Of a DNA stretch of 64,000 nt, positions 23,065-35,106 are shown piece by piece (within the stretch, counting starts at the first letter, position 1; each line of letters opens with the position of its first letter). Below the pieces are notes generated by a model. The model did not search any database. It saw only the letters and a list, made by a program, of their open reading frames with translations, and was not told the origin of the DNA. The stretch spans positions 54,027-118,026 of the forward strand of contig SWBL01000139.1 of NCBI GenBank assembly GCA_024195585.1, written 5' to 3'. The DNA comes from Aureobasidium sp. EXF-3400 (Eukaryota > Ascomycota > Dothideomycetes > Dothideales > Saccotheciaceae). The translations under genes and the position numbers were made by a program.

Positions 23065-23645
23065 ATGGCTTCCACCACTACCACGCTCGGAGAGGATACT
23101 CTTACTCGCGTCTCAGCGAGCGGTATGTAGTCTGCATCTACGCGACACACCGTACCCCTTCTGACAATCTCACAGCTGCCGAAACCTTCACCGACGCATA
23201 CTATGTCGCCCTGACCAGCGCTCGCGGCTCCCTGGCCGACTACTACGTCCCAAAGACCGTCCTTCCATCCGGAAAACTCCTGCCACAAATTTCCTACAAC
23301 GGAACCGTCATCTCCGACCCTGACGACTTCTCCAACACCTACACAACACAGATGCCTTATACCTTCTTTGAGGTCCAGTCTATCAACGCACACGTCCTCA
23401 ACCAGGCACTCGCCCCTCTAGATAAGACAGCAAAGCCAAAAGAGCAAGAAACCAACATGAGCATCCTTGTCCAGGTCAGTGGTTACGTACGGCTGATCGA
23501 GCGCAAGGAGGGTCCAATGCGCGCCTTCTCTGACACTCTGGTCCTGGTCCCCAACAAGGAAGAAGCCGGCGCAAAGGGCAAAGGAAAGACTGGCGAAGGC
23601 AAAAGCTGGCTTATTCAAAACCAAAACTTCAGATTTGTCGTCTGA
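23065..23645 (+). CDS. MTR2: NTF2-like mRNA export factor Mtr2
   Basis: Two exons, 23065-23122 and 23176-23645, give 175 residues. The protein starts MASTTTTLGEDTLTRVSASA and then has an NTF2-like fold: FTDAYYVALTSARGSLADYY, ISYNGTVISDP, PYTFFEVQSINAHVLNQAL, ILVQVSGYVRL and a final WLIQNQNFRFVV. Size (yeast Mtr2 is 184) and the pattern of strands fit Mtr2, which pairs with Mex67 to carry mRNA through the nuclear pore. A disordered Lys/Gly-rich loop (EEAGAKGKGKTGEGK) sits before the last strands. A different NTF2-like protein is the main alternative. Confidence 0.85.
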
Positions 23646-26600
23646 ACAACTCTTTTGACTGCACTCAACACCCTGTCCTATTCGACACTCTTACCTTTAC
23701 CAGCCACACCAACATTCAGCCGGAAGCACTCGGAACCTCTTGTGGATACGCTTTATTAAGCGAATGGCCTGAGGTATTTGAGTTGGTTTCGATACTCATC
23801 TCTGGTTACGAAAGAAGTTACGAAAGCATATCGGACGTTTTGCAACTTTTGCTCGTCTTGTGGCTTTCGCGCTTGCAAGCCACTGCCATCAGCCGATGGC
23901 AAACGTTATATTATGGCTGTTAACTCTCGCAACGCCTTCCGCTTTCCATCGAGACCACGAATCAGACGAACCATTACGAAAACTGCGCCTTTTAAGTTAG
24001 ACAGCCGGATCGGCAGGAAGCAAACCATGAATATGCTATACACAGCAGGAGACCAGATGTGGCTGGTGTAACTACTGGTGGTAAATCGCAGTAACAATAC
24101 CATCATCTCTTTCGCTCGTACAATTCTCAGAATGAGAATACTTATTCAATATTCGCAGTGATACAATAGACTATTGGTACTCGACTGATAGATGTCTGAT
24201 GGTGAAACTGTATGGGAAATTCAGTACATGAAGAGCATGAGTGAAATGCATGTCTGTTCTGGCTTGACAGATGGCGCGGCAACTACAAATTACACTCGAA
24301 CTGACCAAGTATCAGCAACTTCTAATGAGTCTCGATACTCGTCTGACTATGAAAGCCGGCACGGCAACCCTCCAAATGAGTTGGAATTGCTTATGCACGA
24401 GTGGGCCATTATTAACCTGATTATTCGTCCTCGCGGTGTGCTGAAGCATGTAAGGTGTGTAGCCACATACTTATTAGTAGCAGGGCAGTATCCAAAGAGG
24501 CGAAACATCTTTGACTCTCCATGGCGATATCTCTGCTTCCGAAAGAATTGGCATAGAGCATGATTTATACTGTGAAAAGGCACACCACACTGGCGAAGGG
24601 TAGGAGTGTCCGACTTTAGCACACGGGGGGATACCGGTACAACCAGACAAGCACTATTATCGAGTATGCAGGAACACCTCGATATGGAACATTATGCCCT
24701 TCGATCAGGCGTCTATTCCATGCTGAGCCGTACTGGTCCGTCCGAATCCTGACTGGGGATTGCTTACTATGGCTTCGCTCCCTATCGATAACCATTGTCA
24801 TGCCAACTAGTTACTCCGTAGCTGTGCTCTGATATTCGTAGATATGCGCAGAAAACTGCTGGCCTCGTGCAAGCTCGCTCGAAGCATCCACTGGGCTCGC
24901 TCTCGCATCGACTAACGATGGAAAAACGAGTTTAAAGTGAGCAAAATCCTTTGAAGGTAATGATTGGCGGTCGTTCTCGCCTGTAGTGTAAGTTGGACCG
25001 TAGGTGCTGACCGGTGGTCACTCCGCTACGCCCGTGACGCTTGGCGAGGCTCAAAACCAAGCTTGCTACTTTGCTTGTCTTTTGATTTGTAGAGGACGCG
25101 ACTCCAGATAGAACTTCGGAGAATTGAGTGAGGCACAAGGTTACTTCAGACTCTGTACAGAGGAAGAGATCGGCTAATAAAATATCATACCGTAGCTCGA
25201 GTGTTGGCAGACGGATTCAGTGACCAGATCGAAGATCAGCTTCGTGACTGGAGATTCCTATTATCCATACAATGTCTTGACACTTGCCTGGCTGTACCGT
25301 CGCTTAAACGGTAAGTGACCTGATCTAACATGAAGTGCTGACAGGGCTTGGGATCGGTCAGTGACCAAGATCAAGGCACTGCAGGATATGGAGCAAAGGC
25401 GCCACAAGTCATCATGGTGACGCATCGCTGTCGGAATGGCTGTGGTACAGCATGCAGCGGCTGGGGAGAAGAGTGTGTGTCTGGCAAGGGCAGAAGCTTT
25501 GTTTGCTGCAAGACGAGCATCGGTCGGTTGGAGATACATGCATCTCGTGTAAGGAAAGCATAGGCTGGGCGCTGATGATCTATCCCAAAAGATCTGCAGT
25601 GGTGGCGGCGACGTAGATGAAGAAGCAGGCGGCGCAGGCATGAACCCCTCTATTGGGTGGTTGGGATTGGTAAGGAACGTGTGGTTAGGCATGCCATGGT
25701 CGATGAACTACTTGTGTTGGCTAGAGAAACAAGCACCAAAAGAGTACGGTATTAGTCAGTTGACAGCAGAGCAAACCGTGCTCCTTGTTGCTGATCGGCC
25801 AAACGTATCAGAATCTGAATAGATGTGCTCTTGGTCAAGCACCCAAGACTTGCACAGCCACAGCCGTCTCCGCTTTTCAGGACAAGCAGAGGCATGAACA
25901 TCGAGCCGACGGCAGCGGCTGGCATCGGCAAGCGAATAGCCACCGTCCACGGACAGGGTTTGGAACGAATGTGAGCAGCAGTCGGAGAATTGCAAGAGAA
26001 CAGGCGGGTCGCTTGCAGAGTGCTGAAGCTCCAGCAATCAAGAGGCCCAGCTCAAGTTCTGCAATTGTGAGTCTGCTCTGACTCGGGTATATGCAAAAGT
26101 GATAGACGTTGAACGAGCCTCGTGAGTGTCGAGTCCAGAACGCATTACAACGGGCGATGATAGAGAGAGTTGGCGGTTGTTGCCAAAGCCAAGTTGGTTG
26201 CTCGTGAGGTCCAACTTGTCAAGATCTGCGGGTGCGGTTCTGGCGGTGCGTCACTAGGTAGCTTGATCAGGCCTGTCCTGAACCTTACAAGCCTTCCAAG
26301 GTCTGTACAAGGCAGCTCTGGGAAATTCTGTTTGCCTCTGCAGTCATCAGCAAATACATCCATCGGCGTCGCGTTCTCGTCGCGGCATGCAAATCGAGCT
26401 CGTCACAAGCACCTGAAGCCACTGCCTACCATTTCGCCTCCTCTGCCACAGTAAGGCGTCTAGTCTGACGTCGATTACTGTAGACGCACGCTGCACCAGC
26501 AGCACAGCAGCAACGGCTCCACGCCCATCTTTAGTAGCTGCGCCATCGCGCCGGGCCATCGCGCTGTCCGAGCATCCTTGATCGCTTCGCATTTGCAGTC

Positions 26601-26920
26601 CTCGACCGATAGCACGAGTGCTCTTACTCCATCCTTTCTTCTTGGTTCACGTCGCAAACAATACTGCTGTTCTCTGCCTACGCCAGCCCGTCGCGTCGTT
26701 ACTACCGCTTAACTGCATCAACGTCGCCGGCTTGTGCCCGCAACGCAATATTAACGCCACAGTTTGGGATCCCATGGACGCTTGATATTTGCGATTGATC
26801 CTGCCTTGCTCTTGTCCCACAATTATCGACAAAGAGCTGGTTTTGTCCTGGCGCGCAACACTCAACTCCACTGCGGACCCTCTACAGGTTCGCATAACAT
26901 CGCGACCATCAACACATCAC
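23646..26920. other. Gene-poor stretch of about 3.3 kb
   Basis: No coding frame with family features, good start context or splice-joined continuity was found. The longest frames (about 143 codons at 25261-25692 minus and 123 codons at 24192-24563 plus) look like chance. The last 450 bp (26470-26920) are C/T-rich and probably belong to the transcribed leader of the C2H2 gene. No RNA gene was recognised. Confidence 0.5.
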
Positions 26921-27024
26921 GTATGTGGGGCTATTTCTTTTCTTTTTCTTTTTTCCTTCCCGCTGTCAAAATGCCCGTGAATGGTGGCTGACGTGCACAT
27001 AGCTGACTGTTAACATCCTTGCAG
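26921..27024 (+). other. Probable 5'UTR intron of the C2H2 transcription factor gene
   Basis: A GTATGT donor at 26921, a pyrimidine-rich middle, CTGACTGTTAAC near the 3' side and a TTGCAG acceptor ending at 27024 form a good fungal intron 12 bases before the chosen ATG. The upstream exon has no in-frame ATG, so the intron is in the leader. Confidence 0.6.
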
Positions 27025-27036
27025 CGGGTCAAATGT

Positions 27037-28899
27037 ATGTATTCCTCGATGGCCACACGATTTAGATCAGACAGCCCCCAGGTCGAACCCTTTCCACCTC
27101 TTGAAGTCCCACACACGCCTACCACTGCTGCCCAGTCCGCCTTTGCCATTTCCAAGGAATCTCAGCCTCTGCTCAAGCCACACGCCCCGGAGTATACTGC
27201 TGTTTCACCAAAGTCACCAGCCCGCTACTCGCCGAGACCTCTTACAGGCGCCGCTGCTCAGGCTGATGCTAGAAGACTGCAAGCACAGCAGCAATCCCAC
27301 AATACCAGTCAAACTAGCGCAAATCCTGCCGCCACTGCTCTGCATGCCCTCATGAGCGGCCCTGCGGTATCCAAGGCCACAGAACTCTCTTCTCCAAGCC
27401 ACCCTCCAACCAGCCAAATGCGCAAACCAAGCACACATCTCACCGTACCTGTCACGACGACAGCTGAGGCTTCTCAGCCCAGTCCTGTGAGCCTCAGAAG
27501 CTTCGGGGACTCGGACGCTGTTTCACCAAACGGCGCAATGACGGCAACCGCTCATGAGCACACTCGTGATCCCCAAATGGTCGCCGAACCTGCAGAGATG
27601 TCTAGCATGGACTATCCCGAGCCCACGCGTGGATACAATCCGCCCACAAATGCCCATCCTTCGCACAAATCATTCACATACCCTGGTCCAGCATCCGTGA
27701 CAGCAGAGGCGGCCTCAGAAGGTCAGTCGAGAGCCTCTCCATCGACCAAACGGCACAAGTGTCCGTATTGTGCGACGGACTTCACACGTCACCACAATCT
27801 CAAAAGTCATTTGCTTACGCATAGCCAAGAGAAACCTTACGTTTGCCAGACATGTCAATCACGCTTCAGAAGGCTGCACGACCTTAAGCGCCACTCCAAG
27901 TTACACACAGGCGAGAGACCGCACATCTGCGACAAGTGTGGCAGGCGATTTGCGCGTGGTGACGCTCTGGCTCGACACAACAAAGGTCCTGGGGGCTGCG
28001 CTGGCCGCCGCTCTAGCTTTGGAGGGGACGACGATAGCAGAATAGGCGATGAGGGAATGGATGGCATGGAGTACAATGACCACGGCGACAACGGTCATGA
28101 TCTGGATGACGAAGATGAAGACCGTCGTAGAGAGAGCGAGCCGAGTCGCAAGCGTGCTCACATCGAAGACTCGCACGATTCCAACAGGTCCATCTACCGC
28201 CAACACTCAAGCACTTACCCACCACCTCTAGCTAGTCGCACTCACAGAGGCAATATGGGTCCTCCAAATCACCATATCCTGCCGTCATCCAGCTCTGTGA
28301 CGTCTCCTGGCGAACTTTCTAACGTAAACTCTACAAGCAGTGTGGGAATGAACACCTATGGACCGCCTCCTACAGTTGTGCTTGGGGAGGGAGGCATCTC
28401 CCATTCGCCTAAACCGCTATCACCCAACCAACAAGATCAACACCGTCTCAGCATAGCTGAGGCCACTAATGCTTTGCGTCACAGATCGCCTAGCCTAACA
28501 CAAATTCAACAAGCGCATAACGCTCGAGGTGGTCAGGCTACACCGCCTGCCCCCCATCAAATGGCACAACACAACCAGCTGCCTTCGCTAGCAGGTCTGG
28601 CTTCCGGCCATACAATGAGATTGCCCATCCAATCTGCTACACACAACTCAATGCACAACAACATGCAATCTGGGCCACTGCATGGATCAAATCCTGGCAG
28701 CTTATCGAGCCATGGCCATAGCTCAGGCGGCAGCACCAGGGAGATAATTGGTGATAACATAAATGACGTCTGGAACTACGTCAGAAACCTAGAGCAACGA
28801 TTCTCGCGCATGCAAGACGAATACGAATTGCGCATATCACGTCTTCAGGAAGACTTGATAGCCATCAAGGGACACCTCAGCTACCAACAGCCACGCTGA
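27037..28899 (+). CDS. C2H2 zinc-finger transcription factor with C-terminal coiled coil
   Basis: Single coding exon of 620 residues from ATG 27037. The first 235 residues are Pro/Ser-rich and low in complexity. From about residue 239 come three adjacent C2H2 fingers: CPYCATDFTRHHNLKSHLLTH, CQTCQSRFRRLHDLKRHSKLH and CDKCGRRFARGDALARH, the second and third linked by TGERPH, followed by NKGPGGCAGRR. An acidic stretch with many D/E follows, then His/Gln/Ser-rich sequence. The last 40 residues (WNYVRNLEQRFSRMQDEYEL onward) have heptad hydrophobics and should form a coiled coil for dimerisation. I cannot match it safely to a named regulator. The gene has a long pyrimidine-rich leader with a probable intron. 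Confidence 0.9.
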   Translation: MYSSMATRFRSDSPQVEPFPPLEVPHTPTTAAQSAFAISKESQPLLKPHAPEYTAVSPKSPARYSPRPLTGAAAQADARRLQAQQQSHNTSQTSANPAATALHALMSGPAVSKATELSSPSHPPTSQMRKPSTHLTVPVTTTAEASQPSPVSLRSFGDSDAVSPNGAMTATAHEHTRDPQMVAEPAEMSSMDYPEPTRGYNPPTNAHPSHKSFTYPGPASVTAEAASEGQSRASPSTKRHKCPYCATDFTRHHNLKSHLLTHSQEKPYVCQTCQSRFRRLHDLKRHSKLHTGERPHICDKCGRRFARGDALARHNKGPGGCAGRRSSFGGDDDSRIGDEGMDGMEYNDHGDNGHDLDDEDEDRRRESEPSRKRAHIEDSHDSNRSIYRQHSSTYPPPLASRTHRGNMGPPNHHILPSSSSVTSPGELSNVNSTSSVGMNTYGPPPTVVLGEGGISHSPKPLSPNQQDQHRLSIAEATNALRHRSPSLTQIQQAHNARGGQATPPAPHQMAQHNQLPSLAGLASGHTMRLPIQSATHNSMHNNMQSGPLHGSNPGSLSSHGHSSGGSTREIIGDNINDVWNYVRNLEQRFSRMQDEYELRISRLQEDLIAIKGHLSYQQPR

Positions 28900-29527
28900 A
28901 GAGTGACACAACTCCCGGAACACGACCAACGACAAACAACATGTCCTTAACGAACCTGGACTAGGATGGCTTGACAAGATGGATGTTTGTCCAAGTACAT
29001 CTTCAGTTTTCTCTCTTCTTTTCTTCTTTTTATCCTTCTTATACCCGAACACATCTTTTGGGATGTGATGTTCTTTCTGTCGTAGGTAGTGGAGCGGGCG
29101 TCGTTTTGAGATCAGAGCATGGGCATTTGCAGGCATGTAGCGTAGTCACTGCTGGATTCTTGTTTGCGAAGTACGAAGCGGCTCATCTGTTCGAGTTCTT
29201 CAAAAGCGTAAGACCATTTGTCACTTCCTTGCTTTCACTCGCTTGTTCTTGTTTCGGTACGGCTTGTCGTTTGACCATAGAGCTTTTTAGCATGACTTGA
29301 ACCAAGTGACATTGTTTGTCACGAAACAAGCTGTAAATCCATCAAAATGTCACTCGTTTCCTAGCATCTGCATTCCACTTGAAAATAAACAAGCTTGTAA
29401 ACAACATTCCATGTGAATCCACAAAACAAGAGCTCAGAAGTGCAAACAACTGGAGAACATCTTTCTGCCAATAGTATCAGAACTCGTGAGCGTCCACCCT
29501 CAACAAATCCAGGCTCTGTCAACAACA
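28900..29527. other. Intergenic region, no gene seen
   Basis: It holds the 3' region of the C2H2 gene, with a T/C-rich tract near 29000-29035, and the promoter of the MARVEL-like gene. No coding or RNA feature is supported. Confidence 0.45.
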
Positions 29528-30555
29528 ATGGGCCTCTTCACCAGAAGGAAGGTCGACGGCGATCCTGGTGCAGACGCGCCAAACAACGACATCACATCTT
29601 CCAAGACAGGAATCAGCAGATTTGGTAGAACGCGTAAAACTAAAGATGTGCCATCGTCTCGCTCTAGTGAAGCTGGACAGGGCGTCTTGAAGGCAATGCG
29701 TCTTGTGCAGCTCCTGTTGGCCATCTTGATCCTAGGACTTGTCGCCTATGCCATCAATGTTTTCTCTTCCACTTTCGTGAGTGAGGACTGATGCGGACGT
29801 GCGTATGGACTGCTCAACTAATACAATATTATAGTTGCAATCTGCATACATACCTGCACTGGTGGCAGCTATTCTGACTGTCCTGGCTACTATTCCATTG
29901 GCTTTCCTGTCGCGTTTGCCGGGTCTCTTTGCACATCCACTCTCTGCTGGGCTGATCGACTTGTTCTTTACGCTGTTCTGGCTGGCTATCATGGCTGAGC
30001 TTGCTGCCTACAGTGATGTGGCAGCACCTAGAGACTATACATACTACACAGGCGGCCTTGGGCAGCAGACGGACGGCAATGCTGCTTATGCAGTCTACAG
30101 CGGCGCGATCAACAGGCTCAAGACGGCATGGGCATGTGGAGCTGCGGCGGCAGCATTTGCTGGGCTAGAGTTGTGAGTGATCAGTCTTGTTGACTGCTTA
30201 ATGGTCACTGATATGCAATAGTGTTTTGTTCCTCGTCAGTGCATTGCTGCCTCTACGCGGGCGACTTGTTGGGCCCGTTACTGGAACCGACAGCGCAGGC
30301 GTGCCTACCAACTATCATGGCTCTGCCACATACAGTGGCACTGAGCCACCATTCGAGATGCAGACCAGGAGTGCTGGTCACACTCCGGCAAGTCCTGCTG
30401 GTCCGACCACTGTGCATGACTTCAACAGTACAGGTGGACAAGTTCTCGATGGCAGCAGTACGAACATGGTCGGGACTGTCGATGGGAACACATTTGTGCC
30501 CACTCCTCCGGGCAACACAAGGGTATTCTTGGGATGGAAGACAGAGCAAACATGA
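29528..30555 (+). CDS. MARVEL-like four-transmembrane protein
   Basis: Exons 29528-29776, 29835-30172 and 30222-30555 give 306 residues. A hydrophilic N-terminus of about 55 residues is followed by four hydrophobic segments: LVQLLLAILILGLVAYAINV, IPALVAAILTVLATIPLAFL, LIDLFFTLFWLAIMAELAAY and a fourth starting AWACGAAAAAFAGLEFVLFL. This spacing is that of fungal MARVEL-domain proteins, which sit in the plasma membrane or endomembranes. The fourth segment spans the last splice. The C-terminal 120 residues are Gly/Thr/Pro-rich and probably cytoplasmic. Function is not deducible. Confidence 0.82.
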
Positions 30556-30814
30556 TCTAAGTGCAAACATGGTCTGATGTCGATCAGCAATTGGCCAGGG
30601 AAATAGCTGCGGGGTGAGGTCAAGCTGCCAGGTACCGATGAAGTTATGCAGGCTTTGTCGCAGATTATGCAAAAAGTGAGCTGAGACGTGGGGAAATTAA
30701 GTTAATTGCAATGCGCGTGCTGTCATTCGTTGAGGGTCAATCTCCAAATAATAAAGTGACGGAGTCCAGCTCCTTTGTCTTGATGCCATGGAATATGTCG
30801 GTGGACTATGAACA

Positions 30815-32433
30815 ATGACAACCGCCAACGGAAGCCTCGAAGTGCGCAATGGCGCAAAGCACTCTGTAAAAATGGCCAACGGCATCTCTGATGGACACAA
30901 TGGCGTGCACTCGACCAACAGCGACGAAGACCTGACAAGGCGAGATTCTCGTCCAGCATACAGGCGCAAGATGTCGACGCCATTGGCTCCTCCCTTCATG
31001 GTCTCGGCTCCTGGAAAGGTCATTGTCTACGGCGAACATGCTGTCGTTCATGGAAAGGTACTACTCTTGCGACAATCCCAATGCCATCAACTCACGACTG
31101 ACCCCCTGAACAGGCTGCTATGGCTGCTGCCATCTCTCTCCGCTCCTACATGCTCGTCACCACTCTCTCCAAGTCACGCCGTACCATCACCTTGCGCTTC
31201 CGCGACATTGATCTCGACCACACCTGGGACATCGACTCGCTCCCCTGGGATGTCTTCTCCCATCCCGATCGCAAGAAGCGCTACTACGATGTCGTTACAC
31301 AACTCGACCCAGTCCTTGTCGACGCTATGAAACCTCACATTCTCAAAGTTTCTCACAATATCCCACTTCATGAGCAAAAGATACACCAAGCCGCTGCATC
31401 CTCCTTCCTCTATCTCTACCTTTCACTCGGCAACAAGTCTTCGCCTGCCACCATTTACACTTTACGTTCTACGATACCCATCGGCGCCGGTCTCGGTTCC
31501 AGCGCCAGCATTTCTGTTTGCATTGCTACTTCCCTTTTACTACAGGCTCGCGCTCTTTCTGGCCCTCACCCTGATCAGATGCCCGAAGAGGCCGAGAAAC
31601 AAATAGAAAGGATCAACCAGTGGTCCTTTGTGGGTGAGATGCTCATCCACGGCAACCCCTCTGGAGTGGATAATACGGTCGCCTCAGGAGGCAAGGCTGT
31701 GCTTTTCAAGCGCGCAGACTACGCAAAACCTCCGCTGGTATTGCCACTACGAAACTTCCCAGAGCTGCCGCTACTTCTAGTAGACACGAAACAACCAAAG
31801 AGCACTGCTGTAGAGGTCGCAAAGGTGGCACGCTTGAAGAAAACACAATCTAAGATTGCCAACCATATTTTGGACGCCATAGACAATGTCACCGAGTCCG
31901 CACACACCTTGATCACCAGCTCAGAATTCGATCCAAAGGACCCTTCAGCGCTCACTCAGCTTGGCGAACTGGTCTCGATAAACCACGGTCTTCTGGTCAG
32001 TCTAGGAGTTTCGCATCCCAAGCTTGAGCGTCTACGCGAGCTCGTGGACACAGCAGGAGCGGGATGGACAAAACTCACTGGTGCAGGCGGAGGTGGCTGT
32101 GCCTTTACCCTTCTCAAGCCAGATCTACCTGCAGTCGGCGAAGAAATGCCAGTAGCAGAAACGGTAAACTCACAATCGGAGATACTGGCACGATTGGAGA
32201 AAGAACTCGAAAAGGAAGGTTTCGAGAAGTATGAGACAACGCTAGGGGGTGATGGTGTTGGTGTCTTGTGGCCTGCCGTTCTCGACAACGGAAGCGATGA
32301 ACTCGGAGGCGAGGAGATTGACTCGGACAAGTTCGAAGCAGTCGAAGGCCGTGAAGGTGTCGAGAAGCTCGTCGGAGTTACAGGCGGAGTTCACGGAGGT
32401 GCACGAGAAGGCTGGAAGTTCTGGAGGATATGA
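30815..32433 (+). CDS. ERG12: Mevalonate kinase
   Basis: Two exons, 30815-31057 and 31114-32433, give 520 residues. The enzyme phosphorylates mevalonate in the isoprenoid/ergosterol pathway. The N-terminal motif SAPGKVIVYGEHAVVHGK is at about 64-81, the GHMP-kinase ATP loop PIGAGLGSSASISV at about 203-216, GNPSGVDN follows the catalytic region, and KLTGAGGGGCAF is the C-terminal GHMP motif. It has a 50-60 residue N-terminal extension rich in Asn/Ser compared with yeast Erg12; an internal ATG at 30971 would give a start closer to the family norm. The next gene downstream encodes a protein prenyltransferase subunit that uses products of this pathway. Confidence 0.96.
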
Positions 32434-32522
32434 TTATTAGACACACGAAGCCTCTATATAGACACAGCTACGATAATTTGATGTGAGCCAAAATCCTCCA
32501 AACTCAAGCCTCGACATTGAAC

Positions 32523-32536
32523 AAAAAAAAAAAAAA
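32523..32536 (+). repeat. Poly(A) run of 14
   Basis: Homopolymer about 90 bp after the ERG12 stop codon. It may mark the transcript end or an old retroposed tail; nothing else around it supports a retroelement. Confidence 0.9.
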
Positions 32537-32732
32537 TGGATCGTCAAAAGGATAGGGTGGTGGACGATAGCGACTTGATATTGTTCTTTGGATGCTGCAT
32601 GCGGCCTTGGCGTTTCCCCACTGTTAAACAATGACGCTTTTGATGCTTGTCCGACATGTTGAATCAGTACATCTTATCTAGACACTTTACGACAAGTCCA
32701 ACAACAATTCGCATAGGGAGACCACAGTGACC

Positions 32733-33791
32733 ATGGGCAAATACTCTGACGACTCGAACTGGGACGACATCGTTCCCCTGCCTCAAGATGACGGCGGCCC
32801 CAACCCTCTTGCGGCAATCGCATACACAGACGAGTACTCGGAAGCAATGTCCTACCTTCGCGCCGTCATGGCCAAGAATGAGATGAGCGAGAGGGCTCTT
32901 AGTCTGACTGAAGACATCATCGACATGAACGCAGCACACTACACTGTCTGGTACCTTCATCTCTGGCAGCCCTTCAACCCTCAGAGATCCCTTGTGGCTA
33001 ACTTGCAACCCATACAGGCTATACCGCTCCGAAATCCTCAAAGCTCTGAACTCAGACCTCGTTAAAGAACTAGACTGGCTCAACGAGACCGCCCTCAACC
33101 ACCAAAAGAACTACCAGATCTGGCATCATCGTCAATTCGTCGTGGACCGCTTGGACTCTTGCAAAGGCGAAACAGACTTTATCTCGCAAATGTTCGAACT
33201 GGATGCAAAGAACTACCACGTGTGGAGCTACAGACAATGGCTGGTGCGCAGATTTGAGCTTTGGGATCAAGGAGAGCTGGAGGCGACTGAGAAGTTGATC
33301 GACGAGGATGTGAGAAACAACTCTGCCTGGAACCATCGTTTCTTCCTTGTTTCTGGCAGCAAACCGCCCAAGATTGAGGACAAGGCTGTGGTGGATAGAG
33401 AGATCAAGTGAGTGACTGTTTCTTGTGGACAAAACTCCAGTTACAAACGACTGACGCACGATACAGATTCGCCCAAGATGCCATTCGCAAAGCACCCCAG
33501 AACCAGTCACCTTGGAACTATCTCCGAGGTATCATTACTGCAGTCAAGATGCCCATTTCATCACAACTACACTTCATCAACGAGTTCGCGACTGTGGAAT
33601 CTGAAGGTGAAGATGCTGTCAAATCTAGCCATGCACTTGACTTGCTGGCTGAGATTTATGCTGCCGAGAAGGAGCAGAATGACAAGGCTGTCAAGGCATA
33701 TGATCTGTTGGCTAGCAAGTATGATCCCATCAGAGCCAACTACTGGGCTTATCTGAAGGATCAGTTGAGCCAGGGACAGGTGGCTGCTTAG
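32733..33791 (+). CDS. RAM2: Protein farnesyltransferase / geranylgeranyltransferase I alpha subunit
   Basis: Exons 32733-32950, 33018-33407 and 33467-33791 give 310 residues, the usual length (yeast Ram2 316). Successive prenyltransferase alpha repeats are visible with their W-x-x-R cores: HYTVWLYRSEIL, NYQIWHHRQFVVDR, NYHVWSYRQWLVRRF, NNSAWNHRFFLV and QSPWNYLRGI. The subunit forms the shared half of both enzymes that attach farnesyl or geranylgeranyl groups to CaaX proteins such as Ras and Rho. The first splice falls inside the Trp codon of the first repeat, which confirms it. It lies 300 bp downstream of mevalonate kinase on the same strand. Confidence 0.95.
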
Positions 33792-33864
33792 ATGTCAGGG
33801 ATGCAGCATTGCGGATGGATGAGTTTGATTCTTGCACGACTTTTGCATAGGTAGCGGATTTCTC

Positions 33865-33881
33865 TTTTTTTTTTTTTTTTT
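33865..33881 (+). repeat. Poly(T) run of 17
   Basis: Homopolymer between the convergent RAM2 and serine dehydratase genes; probably part of the terminator/UTR region. Confidence 0.9.
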
Positions 33882-33989
33882 CAATTCATGATACCCAGCA
33901 GGGCGTTTTCCTCATACTCAGTGAATCTGCTTCGATTATTGTATTCTCGACTGGCATGACTTGATACTGGCCCGTCGCGGTAGGAGCTT

Positions 33990-35106
33990 CTACTGACCTG
34001 ACTCTGCATCAACATGCGCCGAGTCTTTCTTATACTGAGAGACCATATCGATTGTGACGTTGCTGCCACCACAAACAATGATGACAACCTTGTCGTCCTT
34101 GGAGACTTCTCTCTGCAAAGCCTTCTTCAAACGACTCCCGTAGCACAATGCCACTGTGACACCGCACGCCAGCTCAACCAATAGTCTCTCTTCCTCTGCT
34201 AGCCTCCACGTACCCATCATAGCCTCCTCATCACTCAACACCAAGGTCTGAACTTGCTCGCTCGACATTGCCAACTCGAATGTCTTTGTCGAGACCTTTT
34301 TGGCACCTAGACAGGTGGCTTGCGATGTGATTGCTGGCAGCGTGATGTGGGATTGCTGTCTCACGCTTTCGGCCAATGAGTCTGTGCCTTTGGTCTCCAC
34401 GGCAAGGACTCTAGTAGTCTTCCAGGAGTGGCGGGAAAGACCTTCCATCACACCATTGAAGAGGCCGCCGCCACCTACACTACATGCCAATACCTCTGGG
34501 ACTGCGTTTTCCTCTCCCGTCAATTCGGAAAGCTGAACTGCAACCTCGTCGACCAGAGAAGAATGCCCAGTCCAGATTTGAGGGTGGTCAAACGGAGGAA
34601 CGTAGATACATTCTACACCTTTTTTCGCTGCGTCTTTGATGATGCTGTTGCGTAGGTAGTCGTCTGCTTCTTGCCAACTTGCGCCGTGTTGAAGCACGGA
34701 AGTTGCGCCTGCGGCTTGGATCTTGGCCATCATCATTGGCTTGGTGGTTAGAGGGACTACCACTGTGCATGGCCTTGCTAGCTTCACTGCGCTGTGCACA
34801 GCAGCTAATCCAGCGTTTCCTCCTGATGAGCAGTAGAAGTGTATGTTAGAAGGGTTTGGAGAAGTAGAGAGGGCGCATTGCATCAGATGGCCTATTCCTC
34901 GTGCTTTGAAAGAGCCGGAGAGCTGCAGGTTTTCGAGTTTGAGGAAGATTCTGCTGTTTTGTTGTGTCAACATCGAGTGTTTCGTGAACTGGTGAATAGG
35001 TTGAGATAGGTTGAGGAATGACTAACCAGCCTGCTGCTTTCGAGAGCGTGCTTGATTCGATTAGAGGTGTTGTCACCCAAGGATTCTTGTTTTTTGAAGG
35101 AGCCAT
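33990..35106 (-). CDS. L-serine/L-threonine dehydratase (PLP-dependent)
   Basis: Two exons, 35106-35027 and 34953-33990, give 347 residues of a fold-type II PLP enzyme of the SDS/Cha1 type, which deaminates serine (or threonine) to a 2-oxo acid and ammonia. The PLP lysine is Lys43 in LSGSFKARGIG. SSGGNAGLAA binds the substrate carboxylate and GGGGLFNGV the cofactor phosphate; CGGSNVT lies near the C-terminus. The splice joins AAGC to RIFLKLENLQ, restoring a conserved block and confirming the intron. No ACT domain is present, which separates it from threonine deaminase Ilv1. Convergent with RAM2. Confidence 0.92.

Noticed and set aside
24613..24628. 16-bp match ACTTTAGCACACGGGG with 35666-35681
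   Set aside because: Flanks do not align in either direction; a match of this length is expected about once by chance in a window of this size.
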